64,000 nucleotides of DNA from Benincasa hispida. Its lineage: Eukaryota > Streptophyta > Magnoliopsida > Cucurbitales > Cucurbitaceae. Shown in pieces: positions 22,075 through 32,790 of this stretch. The DNA lies in the NCBI RefSeq assembly GCF_009727055.1, contig NC_052351.1, positions 7,860,137-7,924,136 of the forward strand. The letters run 5' to 3'. The position numbers were made by a program, and so were the translations under genes. Under the pieces are notes generated by a model that saw nothing but the letters and a program-made list of their open reading frames with translations, was not told the origin of the DNA and did no database searches. The number at the start of each line of letters is the position of its first letter. Positions within the stretch are counted from its first letter, which is position 1.

Positions 22075-23774
22075 AATGGAGAATAAAGCATATCTTTGAT
22101 CAAAAGGAACTAAACCTAAGACAGAGAAGATGACTTGAATTGATTAACGATTATGACCGTACAATTGACTATCACCCAGGTAAAACAAATGTGGTAGCTG
22201 ATGCTTTAAGTCAAAAAACTAAATCAGCTGGAGCTAGTATTAATTCAATGAAGGGTAGATTGATCCATTAGTTGTATAATGCTAGGGCAACATTATCAAT
22301 AGGTCGTAAAGGAGAATTACTTGCCTTACTTCAAGTACATCCTACTCTTGTATAAAATATTATACGTGAGCAATTAAAGGATTCTAATCTTCAGAAGTTA
22401 GCTGAAGAAGTGGATAAAGGATTGAGGACGAACTATCAACTAAGAATAGACAAAGTGCTACTAAAGAAGGGTAGGATTTGCGTACTTAAGGACTTAGCTC
22501 TTAGACAAGCTATCCTAGAAGAAGTACATAGTTCGCCATATGCTATGCGCCCAGGCAGTACGAAGATGTACAGAACATTAAAGAAATCATACTGGTGGCC
22601 GGGTATGAAAAAAGAAATAGCGGAGTATGTTGACAAGTGTCTAATATGTCAACAAGTTAAACCAGAGAGACAGAAACTAGCAGGATTACTTAATCCACTC
22701 CCAGTACCAGAATGGAAGTGGGAACATATTACGATGGATTTCTTGTATGGATTACTTAAAACACCAGCAAGCTATGATGGTATATGGGTAATTGTGAATA
22801 GATTGACAAAAACAGCTAAGTTTTTACCTATTAAAGCCACTTATACCTGGGACCAACTAGCTAAGCTATATGTTGATCGAATCGTAAGTCAGTTTGGAGC
22901 TCTAGTTTCAATTGTATCAGATAGAGACTCCAGATTTACATCAAAGTTTTGGCCTAGTTTGCAGAAAGCTATGGGGACCAAGTTATGTTTCAGTACCGCT
23001 TTTCATCCACAGACGAATGGTCAGTCTGAGCGGACAATCCAGACATTGGAAGACATGCTGAGGGCATGTGTTTTGCAATTCAAAGGCAGTTGGGATACGC
23101 ATTTGTCGTTAATTGAATTTACGTATAACAACAGCTACCATTTGAGTATCAGAATGGCACCATATGAAGCCCTATACGGAAGACCATGTAGGAATCTGAT
23201 ATCCTGGAATGAAGTCGGTGAAAGGAAATTACTAGGTCCAGAACTTGTACAACATACATCAGATAACAGTAAGATTATAAGAGATAATCTTAAGACGGCT
23301 CGAGATAGGCAGAAAAGTTATGTTGATAAGCGGAGAAGAGAATTAAAGTTTGAAATGGGTGATAAAGTATTTCTGAAATTATCTCCGTGGAAAGAAATAC
23401 TCAGGTTCGGTAGAAAAGGGAAGTTAAGCCCGAGATATATTGGACCGTATGAGATAATAGAAAGGATTGGTCCAATGGCATATTGATTGGATTTGCCTCC
23501 AGAATTATCTCGTGTTCATGATGTGTTTCATGTGGCAATGCTTAGAAAGTATGTGCCAGATTCTACTCATATATTATCTGAGCAACCAGTACAGTTGAAA
23601 GAGAATTTGTCATATAAGGAGGAACCAGTAGAGATTCTGGACAGAAAGGAACAAGTCTTGAGGAATAAGACAATCCCATTAGTAAAGGTGCTATGGCAGA
23701 ATCATGCTATAGAAGAAGCAACATGGGAAGTTGAGGAGCAAATAAGAAATAAGTATCCGCTGTTGTTTAACTGA
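22075..23774 (+). pseudogene. Degraded chromovirus (Ty3/gypsy, Tekay-like) pol: RNase H end, integrase, chromodomain
   Basis: One reading frame runs throughout but holds four in-frame stops (22131, 22269, 22353, 23484). The first part matches the end of gypsy RNase H (DYDCTIDYHPGKTNVVADAL). From about 22500 comes the integrase zinc region, whose second His in the usual HPG motif is Arg (MRPG) while the paired Cys (CLIC) remain. The D,D-35-E core is visible as TMDF, SDRDSRF and NGQSERTIQTLEDM. After the 23484 stop comes the C-terminal part with a group-II chromodomain (LVKVLW, EEATWEVEE). Reverse transcriptase, protease and gag are gone. Order and ending fit Tekay/Del chromoviruses. The element cannot be active. 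Confidence 0.85.
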
Positions 23775-23810
23775 CGGACTTGTGGCGAAATTTCGAGGAC
23801 GAAATTTTTA

Positions 23811-23825
23811 TAAGGAGGAGGTAAA
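23811..23825 (+). other. Polypurine tract of the gypsy element
   Basis: A purine stretch (TAAGGAGGAGGTAAA) lies directly before the TG of the 3' LTR, about 40 bases after the pol stop, which is normal spacing in plant chromoviruses. Confidence 0.7.
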
Positions 23826-24249
23826 TGTGAACCCTGAATCCCAATTTTACACTTAAGTGTGTTTTCTTATTTAAATTGTCTTAATTTTCCACTTAATTGT
23901 GTATCTCTATTTAAATTTGTATAAATAAGTTGAGTAGGTTGATGAGAAAGTTAGTATGAAATGGTGAAGAAGGGATGGGGATTTGAAAAGAAAAATATGG
24001 AATTGAGTTGGGAAAGTTGGGGAAAATTAATAAATAGGTTGAGCTAGTGTGGAATAATATGGAAATTGAGTTTGTGAAATTTCGGCTAAGTATAGAGAAG
24101 TTATGTGAAACGCGTTATGGCTGAAGGACTGAGAAAAAAATGGAATTTATGTGAAATGCAAAATATGGGAAATTACTTTGGAAAAAATTGGAAAATCCGT
24201 GTAAAAGTATCATCAAAGTGGTGAGCAAACGTGTACGGAGAACAACGTT

Positions 24250-24555
24250 CGCAGTAGCTAAGAGCGAGATCGGTGAGAGTGAGATCAGCGAGATCGTTGA
24301 GAGCGAGATCATTGAGATCGAGACCAGCGAGATTAGAGAGGAAATGGAAGAGAGCGAGAGTGAAGAGAGCGAGACCAGCGAAAAAGCTGGAGAGAGCGAG
24401 AGTGGAGAGAAAAGTTAAAGCTGAAGAGAGCGAGAGGGAGAGCAAGATTGGAGAGAGCAAGACCAGCGAGATTGCTGAAGAGAGCGAGAGTGAAGAGAGC
24501 GAAACTAGCAAGAAAGTGGGAGAGAGCGACACTGCCGAGAGTGGAAAGAGCGAGA
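24250..24555. repeat. Degenerate GAGAGCGAGA(CC)AGCGAG tandem tract
   Basis: Purine-rich units related to GAGAGCGAGACCAGCGAG recur about 15 times with phase changes. The + frame reads as an acidic Glu-Ser-rich string and the minus frame as Leu-Ser-rich. Neither is a credible protein, since both lie inside the LTR. Confidence 0.75.
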
Positions 24556-25689
24556 GCGCCTATGCCTTAGCCTTGCTTTGTCCGATTCGAACGTCACGCC
24601 TACGCCTCGCCTATGTATTGAACGGCCGAGCAAGTTTCTGGGCAATGTATTTAGACGCATTGGGGTGGATTATGCTTGTGAAAACCCTAATTTGAATACA
24701 AACAAAGCTTGAAGACGTAAGGGCAAACGTCAATTAAAATCTAGGTGTCCGATTAAGAGAAATTCTTAAACCCTAAGAAACTGTGTTAGATGCGTTTGGG
24801 AAGAACACATTGAACTAAGGTGAAGTCAGCTTATGTTGATAAAGGGAGGATTAAACATTTGACCATGCAGCCAAGTAGGTGCTGTCAATCCCACGAGCAA
24901 TTTGAATGCCTATAAATAGGGAGTTGGGATTTCATTTTCAAATCACACAAAAATCATAAAGAACGTAGAGGGCAGTGAGGGTTCAGAGGAATGTGTCAAC
25001 TTTGAACGAGAAGATCTTCCAATATACTAGTGCGTTTGGAGTGATTTCAAATCCATCTGAAAGCTTGGGAAGTCTAGTTTTCAGAGTAGGGCTGCCGGAG
25101 GAAAAGGCTCAAAGGAACTGGGCTGGAGGTTGAGAAGAAGGCAAAAGGGTCAGACTATTGGATCAGTCTGGGTCAGTCTTGAAGATTTTGAGATTCCGGC
25201 CAAACCACGAGGAATTCTAAACTAAAAGTTTAGGGTAAGATTCCTAAGAAATTTTAGAATAAGTTTGTAGAAGGAAATGTTTTCAAATAAGGTTTGTAAT
25301 TATAAGTAATCTAAGTTGTAAGTTGAATCTAGATTCTAGGGGTGAAAAAGGGACCCGAGGAGCTACTAGAGTGAAAAGTTCCTAAGAGTTCGAGGTGAGT
25401 GGCTAAAATTTTTTCGAACTAAAATGTTTTTAAACTGTTTTGATTGCAAACATTTTACAGAAAGCAATGTTTGCGAAAATAATTCTCATGCCTACTAGTT
25501 TTATAAAAGTGGTTTCCAAGCAAGATTCTAAATTGTGTTGTGAACGCATGCCTATTGTTGAAAAACTATTTACATACGTTGATTTTATCCAGCATGCGTT
25601 ACCATCTTTAAAGCCATGTTGTACATGTGTTATACTCTACAAGCTTTAAAGAGAAAAGTTGTTTATAAATAGTTTTGGTAAAATGCGAT

Positions 25690-25890
25690 GCCGAAGTACA
25701 AGGAGAAAGGCATCCACCCAACTAGATACTGAAGTACAAGGAAAATGTATCTATTGGTACTGAAGTACCGTTTGAGAAGGTACCAAGCCAACGGGATACT
25801 GAAGTACGTTGGAGAAGGTATCCTAGTAGCTCGATACTGAAGTACAAGGAGAAGGTATCTGAGCAGTAGTACCTAATGTGTGAAGGTACT
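25690..25890. repeat. GATACTGAAGTAC tandem-like repeats in the LTR
   Basis: At least five copies of (G/A)(A/G)TACTGAAGTAC followed by a GGAGAAGGTATC-like block recur at 30-50 base spacing. GTAC cores give each unit dyad symmetry. Confidence 0.75.
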
Positions 25891-26558
25891 TAGTGTGGCC
25901 ACAGGTGAATAAAGTCAGAAGATTGAGCAAAAGGGTTCTCTCTGGACTAGTAGTTGGTGTTGGGATTATTTTACCAGATATACAGTACTTTGACTTGAGA
26001 AATGATTTTACTGTTTTATGTTTAAAATAGTTTTATATACATTATGCTTGGAAATATATTTATGCTGCAAAAGTTTATATTTCAGATAAAACTATTTTCT
26101 GAAATTATGCAGAGAATTTACTATGTTTTCTCGGTCACTCACTGGGCGTAAGCTCACCCTGTTTTCAACTGTTATTGTCCCCCCCCCCCCCACAGGTAGC
26201 GGTCAAATCCTCTGAAGATAGCTCAGTATCTGCTCTGCCACTAAAGGACCAAAAGACTTGTAACCGTTTGCTAGGTGGTTACTATTAATATTGTACACAT
26301 GTTACTATTGTTCATATAGGAACTAGGGTTGTGGGTTTGTGGGACTTGTAAATCTAATGTTGTAAATACTCTAAACATATTAAGTTTCTAAGTTAATAAA
26401 TTATGGGCCTATAGCCGTCCCGTTGCATATAGTTTGTATTTGGTATCAGAGTTATTCTGCAAGAGTTTTTAGGTAGTAAGTGTCAGTCTGAGGCTTGATA
26501 ACTGTTGTAGTCACACCCTTCTCTAGGCTAAGAGGGTGATCTGGGGTGGGGTGTGACA

Positions 26559-27686
26559 GTTGCGTCGAGCATAAGATTGTGTCTATCTCTAGGAAAATTT
26601 CATACTTCACTTTAGTGTGTCACTACTCACCCTCTCAGGCTGTTAGTTGTGGCTAATCAGCTCATAGACAAGCACTGCAACAACCCATAGATAAGCGTTG
26701 CAACAACCTCACACCAAACGAAAAGGATTAACTTATTATACTCCCACAACGCACACCTCTCAATGGGTTGCTACTTGCATCCTATCTCTCGGCTACACTA
26801 TTGAGTATGCGATCACCTTTAATAACTAAACGATGACATAGATAAAGAAGATGAAGAAGATGGTGCTGAAGGAATTAAGATATGTATTGATTACAAAATG
26901 TCTTAATATCTTAAGTTAAAATGTAATACAATACAGGGGCAAGAGGAGGAATGGAAGGCTCGATGAAAACAATCTCTTGCTTTTCATCCGAAATGCGTCA
27001 AGGCTTCTGGTGGCGGCATGGATGGATAATGGAGATGTCTCTCTCGAGCTCTATCTCTGGCGGAAGCTCCGATCGTCACTCGAAATGGTTTGTGGAGGTG
27101 AAGAATCCTCAAAGAAAATCTCGCTCATGCTCTCATCTGTGATAGCAAGCATCTGCTTTAAGGTAGAAGCTCGAATGCTTTAAAGTGAAGGTCCAAGGTG
27201 CTATTTATAGAGTTTAAATGCCGACAACATTCATGATTGCGTTCTGCCTCACTGTTGCCTTTGTTGCGGTATAGGCAATGTCACATCATCTTATCTTGTT
27301 GATGCTCCCAAGGTACGTGTTCGAGCTTATTTCTTCTGAATTGCCAACGCATTCCATCTACCTTGCGAGCAGTTTTTTATCACGATTATCACTCTGTGGA
27401 CGCAACATTCCATGCGACGAACTAATCTTTGTGACAATCATCTCATGCGATCATCCTTACGACGGTCTGGGACCGACGCATGCGATCAATTCCTGTAATA
27501 TCTTCAAAAATGGACACTTTGACGCGAAATAATGCATGGTATAAGGTTAGTGAGGATTTTTGGTGCTGATTGACGCAAGCTCACTTTTTCACATGAATTC
27601 TTAGTATTGTCAATGCATATTCTGCTTATTAGCCCTCATAATTCTAAGAAAAATGCTACAATAGCTTGTATTTCTACGAGCTATCA
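26559..27686 (-). mobile_element. Third Athila-like LTR (truncated copy)
   Basis: From GTTGCGTCGAGCATAAGATTG onward it parallels 15660-16841, ending CTATCA at 27686 like the other LTRs end TTATCA. Family-T sequence resumes exactly there. The left 500 or so bases of this LTR are missing. It may have carried the gypsy element as a nested insertion: GTTGC occurs at 26559-26563 and again at 22064-22068. Confidence 0.75.
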
Positions 27687-27876
27687 CATAGTTTGGACAC
27701 TTAGCCTATTTTTTTCACTCCAATCTACTATGCCTCCAACACATAGAGATTTTCGTAAGTACTATTACTTTCTTTAAGGCATACTTTAGGTACTTAGCCA
27801 AAATTTTTCCTTTCAAGGCTTCAAGTATGAGCTCCTCTTTTAACCTAAGGAATCCTGTAAGGGTTCGGGTGTTACA
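27687..27876 (-). mobile_element. Family-T LTR fragment 3 (terminus)
   Basis: CATAGTTTGGACACTTAG, then TTTAGGTACTTAG, then TTCAAGGCTT, then AAGGAATCCT, then GTGTTACA matches 50362-50506 of the solo LTR. CATAG at its start and TATAG at 22058-22062 look like the target duplication of the composite insertion at 22063-27686. Confidence 0.75.
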
Positions 27877-27889
27877 ACCATATTTACCT

Positions 27890-28776
27890 AAAAAATGACG
27901 GCAATAAATCGTCATTTTCCTCGATGTTGGCTTTATTATTGGAACTTTGTCCTTTCTTGTGTCTGCACGTTACAACAGTATGACCACTCTGATCACAAAC
28001 CCAATAATTTTCTCGAATGCGCTTGCTAGGATCATTCTTTTGCCCATGACACTTCTTTAAATTTTTCTTCTTGGACTTATGCTTTAAAGCTTCATCAACA
28101 TGAGCCTTGACTTCGACTTCCAGTTGAGTTTTATCTCCTTTTCTGTTATCATATTTGAAGTTTCATCGTAAGGTTCTCCATGGATAATTCCTTTCATTTG
28201 CACTTAAAATAACATTCAAAGTTCTTTTAAGAAGGAGACAGCTTCTCAATCACAGTAGCAACTTGGAATGACTAACTAATATCCAATCCTTCATTTTGAA
28301 AATCATTGATGATAATTTGTAATCCTTCCATCTGATTGACTACCATCTTAGTGTCATTCATCTTATAATCTAAGAATTTTCCCATAAGGAATTTCTTAGT
28401 ACTAGCATCTTCCAATTTGTACTTCTTGTATATTGCCTCCCACAATAGTTTTGATGTACTATAGACATTGCAATACACATTATACAAAGTGTCCTCGAGA
28501 CCACTAAGCATATAATTACTGCGTAGGAAGTCCTAATGCATCTATGCTTGCTTCACAGCTTCCATTTCAGAAGTTACAACATCTGGTGAGGTAATTGGAG
28601 AATCTTCCTTCAAAATGTGAGCAAGATTCAGAGTAGTGAGATAGAAGATCATCTTCTGTTGCCATCTCTTGAAGTTGTCTCTCTTGAACTTTTTCTATTT
28701 TTCAGCATGAGGTTTGAAAGTGGGCGATCCCATCATGGAAGAAGTAGAAACATCGGTGGAGGAGTTTGCAACCATC
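27890..28776 (-). pseudogene. Broken Ty1/copia gag
   Basis: On the minus strand an ATG at 28775 opens a copia-type gag N-terminus. Within 28511-28272 is the conserved gag core (LWEAIYKKYKLEDAST, then KFLDYKM). At about 28005-27965 is a CCHC zinc knuckle whose first Cys has become Tyr (YWVCDQSGHTVVTC). Stops and frame changes interrupt the frame, and no protease, integrase or RT follows. It normally packages element RNA; this copy is dead. Confidence 0.8.
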
Positions 28777-30055
28777 AGTTCAGATATTAATCGTCTTCAA
28801 ATTGTTGGGAAAAATGAAATATATATATGAATTGAATACACTAGCAAACTTATTACATCTCAACTAGAAACAATTGTATAGTATTCAAATTCAAACTTAA
28901 GCCAGATGATGTAACAAGGCCTAGATATGAAAATAACCAAATACTTGAAAGAACCTTAAAATTTTGGAGACTCCAAAATGTAGTCGAGGTACGCTTCTGA
29001 TGAGCGTTGTACTGAAAAAACTTTTCACTTTGGAATGAGATGCTACAATTGAAGAACCAAGTTGCCATGTATATGCTAATAACTTAGTAACTCTAAAAAA
29101 TACAAAATAAAATCAATAAATACAAAAACTAAAACATTTACCAAATTTAACTCAATTGAATTGTTACTTAGCAAAAATCAAATATAACTCATTCAAATTT
29201 TTTTAAAAAAAACAAATTTAACTTTCATACATGTTAAATTTGTATATAAAACATCATTTTAATTTGAAATATTCTAATAAATGAATTTAATTTACACAAT
29301 TAAATTCATTTTTTATGTTTCAAGTCTTTACCTATATATATCCAACAGACTCAACAAATTTTATTCAATAGAAAATTCAAGTATTTGCTACTATAAAGGC
29401 CCATGCCCTTTTTGGTCACATTGATGCTTCTTCTCCTCAACCAAATCAATATCTTTCCTCTACTACTTGCAACTCAGTCAAACGGGATCTTAATATTTAC
29501 CTAATTAGATTCCGTTTAATATCTATTATCATTTTACCTTTCTAAAACCAAAAGGTTCACCTATTTTCGTGTATTTTTCAACATTAATGGCAAAACAGTT
29601 TTATAAATTCTTTGTTTTATTATAGGTAGACTTTTCACATGTTTTATAACTATAGGTAATGAATAGATTTCGGAAATGACTTAATTGCATTTTTTTTCTT
29701 TCAAGATTGCACGATTTTAGGCATTAAACAATTTTCAATTTTAGTCTCTAGGTCGTTGGGTTAATTATAAGATCAGGGTGGTTTTAGAAAGAAATTAAAG
29801 AAAATGGGTGGTTTTTAAATTATTTAGGAAAATAAGTTAGTTTTTCGTCTTTTAGTGAAAGTCGTCTTCAAAATTGGAATGTATTTTTTTATGAGATGGG
29901 ACCCACACAATGAAGAGCACTAGTTGTTGTGATTTCTTTTATTTATCTATTTTTTACACATCAATTTCCTTTATTTTTTTAAGGACATAATCGTTTTTTT
30001 TTTTCTTTTTATGATTATTATCTTATCATATCATCTGGTTTTCTTTTATTTTTCT
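28777..30055. other. AT-rich DNA, possible copia leader/LTR remnant then intergenic
   Basis: The first few hundred bases may be the decayed leader or LTR of the copia element (a TGTTGGG-like string at 28802), but no LTR pair or primer-binding site is visible. The rest is T-rich with no gene. Confidence 0.4.
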
Positions 30056-31640
30056 AGCAAATTTAATTTAATTAAAAAATATTACGTATTTAAATAATTT
30101 TTAAAATATAAACAATTATATATAAATAAATATAATGTCACTATTTTTTTATTTTACATGGTATTGTAGTTTTATTTTACTAAATTTGTGACTATGCAAT
30201 ATTTAAAAAGAAAACCATAATATGATATAGTAAAATAAATTTATTGCATAGCTAAGTAAAATTCTAAAACTTTGTTATATGAAAATATCAAAAGTTCTAA
30301 TTTTTTTTCTAATATATTACTAATCCTTCTAAGTAAAATTAATAGATAATTATATTTTTTTTAAAAATACCAATTTGATCTCTATGTCTCAAAATCTAAT
30401 ATTGAAAATTTGTCCCTTTTGATCTTATTTAAGTATTGAAATTTCAATATTACATAGTGTTCGCACGAGATTTTCGGAGAAATTTAATTCGTTGCATTTA
30501 AACTTTGTATTTGTTTTAATTTCAATATAATGAGCACAATCTCTAAAACATAATCCTTTTATATTTTCCCTTGAAAAAAATAAACTTTAATCTTTCAGCT
30601 TGTTGATTTTCTGAGACGATCGATTTTTTGACTTGTTGACCTTCTTGGAAGATCGATCTCAAAGCTTTAGGAGAGTTATATTATCTAGATCTTTAGAGCT
30701 TTGATCTTCAATTTGTGAGCTTCAGTGCTTCAGTTTTCAGAGCTTTGATCATGTGGAGTCGATTTTCAGAGTTTTGACCTTTAAAATGTTAGATCTTTAG
30801 AGAGCTTTAGTCTTCAATTCTTACAACCTCTTCTTTTTCTCCCCTAAAATGAAGGGGTAAGGCCTCTATTTATAGAGGTTTCTTGTGAGTTTTGCATGGG
30901 CTTGGGCTCAGTTTTTCCTTTAGCCCAAATTTCAGTCATAGGTATGGATTGAGCTGCACTTAGACACAAGCGATTTTAACTACACGACCCGATCGAATCT
31001 ATAATTTTTACAATAAGCTTGGGCTTTTGTTGTGATGACATGAGAAAATTGGTCCAATCATCCTAATTAGTCTTCTGTTAAGTCACTAACGATTATGTTA
31101 TTTAAAAAAGAATTTCCCCATGAAGATTAAAATAGTCACATCATCAATCTATTTTGATTTAAAATTGGTCCAATCATCCTAGTTAGTCTTCTGTTAAGTC
31201 ACTAACGATTATGTTATTTGAAGGACTAAAATTAAACATTATTGAAATCTCAGGGACAAAAGTGTTATATTTTAAATCATTGGGACCAAATAAAAACTAA
31301 ATCCAAAATCTAAGAACCAAAAGGATATTTTTCGAATAATATAATTATTCACTAATGTTACTTAGAAGGATTAGTAATATATTAAGAAAAAAATAGAACT
31401 TTTGATATTTCTATATAACAAGGTTTTAGAATTTTACTTAACTATGCAATAAATTTATTTTATTATATCATATTACGGTTTTCTTTTTAAATATCGCATA
31501 CCTCACAAATTGAGTAAAATAAAACTAAAATATCGTGTAAAATAAAAGGCAGTGAAATTATATTTATTTATATATAATTTATTATTTAAAAAAAATATTT
31601 AAATGCGTAATATTTTTTTAATTAAATTAAATCTTAGCTA
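30056..31640. mobile_element. 1.6-kb element with about 315-base inverted arms (MULE-like or foldback)
   Basis: The left arm (30056-30372) and the reverse complement of the right arm (31322-31640) align almost base for base: AATTTAATTTAATTAAAAAA, ATATTACG(T/C)ATTTAAATA, TTTAAAAAGAAAACC, ATTTATTGCATAG, then ATATCAAAAGTTCTA. Such long terminal inverted repeats suit non-autonomous Mutator-like or foldback elements. No transposase is present. The centre holds an LTR-promoter-like piece on the minus strand (CTATAAATAG TATA motif near 30865) and a 59-base direct repeat. A clear target duplication was not found. Confidence 0.75.
31045..31219. repeat. 59-base direct repeat, period 116
   Basis: AAAATTGGTCCAATCATCCT and the 39 bases that follow occur at 31045-31103 and again at 31161-31219 with a single visible difference. 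Confidence 0.85.
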
Positions 31641-32600
31641 TTCTAAATAAAAAAGCCCAAGTATATTTTGGTTAACTATTCAAGATTATTAATTCGAGTA
31701 TTACAATATTTGTTTAAACAACTTGTAATCTTAATGGGAGCAAAATATACATGAGAGATCTCCTATTAATATTCGACAGGACATGTACGAAGCATATATT
31801 TTTTATATTACGATCAATGTTACTTGCTATTTTTACATATCTTTATTGACAACCTTTATATACTAAATATACAATAATTCATTAAACGTGTACAAACTTT
31901 ATTATATTCATTACACGTTCTAATTAGAATTTGATATATATCAATCATTTACATACTTCACAAATGTGCAACATTGTACACAACAATATAATTATGCATA
32001 TGCCTTCATGTATACTTTTACCCACTAGTATATACCTTTATGTATGCATTTGCTACTCACATAACTCTGCACACATATATATACTCTGCACATCCACTTA
32101 TTATAAATAAATATCTATATTCTTCTTTTATATATCATCCATATATGCTGATATGTATTTCATATATATGAGTAAGATAAAGGAAATTTGAAAATAGATT
32201 AGAAAAGATGAAATAAATTCCAGTGATTTCCTTTAAATTTAAATGGATGCAGTTGAAAATTTATTATTTTGTGATATCGGAATGTAATATGCAACATCCC
32301 ACACAATCCTCTCGATGGACTGGCCATATATTGATTTGGCCGAGCAACTTATATCTCATATTTATCCATTTTTTCTAACTAGTTGTTGACAAGTGAAAAA
32401 ACTTTAATCTAGTGGTATATATGGTCTAAACGATGAAATTAGTGTAGATTGTTTCCTTAGAGCTGTGAAAAGTCTTATATTTGGCCGTTACAATATGAAA
32501 TATTTACAAAAAAGCACTTTGAAAGCTTTATTTGTTAAATTTAATCCATGGAAGTTTTGTGCATCATTTATAGCCTCAAAAACGTAAATTAATTCTAAAA
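31641..32600. other. AT-rich intergenic DNA
   Basis: No open frame of note. Only AT-rich low-complexity sequence with ATAT tracts is seen. Confidence 0.6.
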
Positions 32601-32603
32601 CTA

Positions 32604-32694
32604 ACATTACAACAATTTTGGCTTTAATATCGGTGAAAAAAAAATAAAAATGAATGTAATAATATTGATTTTAAACCGACATTAAAGATAGGCC
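32604..32694 (+). mobile_element. CACTA-like terminal fragment
   Basis: CATTACAACAATTTTGGCTTTAATATCGG resembles the CACTACAACAA terminus of plant En/Spm elements with one change. It is followed by the inverted subterminal pair CTTTAATATCGGT and ACCGACATTAAAG typical of these elements. No right end was found, so this is a lone terminus. Confidence 0.5.
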
Positions 32695-32790
32695 ATAGCT
32701 CAACGCATAGTGTTCATACTATCGATCTCGAGGTTTGATATTCGATTCTCCCACCCCACACTTTAATTACAATACTTTTTTTTAAAAAAA
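32690..32790 (+). repeat. tRNA-related (SINE-like) fragment
   Basis: A pol III A-box-like segment (TAGCTCAACGC) is followed about 40 bases later by a B-box-like GGTTTGATATTCGATTC and a CCCACCCCACA tail. The arrangement is that of a tRNA-derived repeat, but it does not fold as a functional tRNA. Confidence 0.4.

Larger units (their letters stand above)
23826..26558 (+). mobile_element. 3' LTR of the chromodomain gypsy element
   Basis: Begins TGTGAACCCTGA after the polypurine tract and ends GGGTGTGACA at 26558, where the sequence switches abruptly to Athila-like LTR DNA. The last 50 bases resemble the end of the family-T solo LTR (minus-strand end at 48277). It contains two internal repeat patches (24250-24555 and 25690-25890) and a C13 homopolymer at 26179-26191. 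The 5' LTR is absent. Confidence 0.75.

Noticed and set aside
24115..24695. Acidic Glu-Ser + frames and Leu-Ser minus frame
   Set aside because: All three arise from the GAGAGCGAGA tract in the gypsy LTR.
26437..26452. TTGGTATCAGAGT resembling a Met-tRNA primer-binding site
   Set aside because: It lies inside the gypsy LTR, about 110 bases before the proven boundary at 26558. The tail after it resembles the end of the family-T LTR, so it is not a PBS following a 5' LTR.
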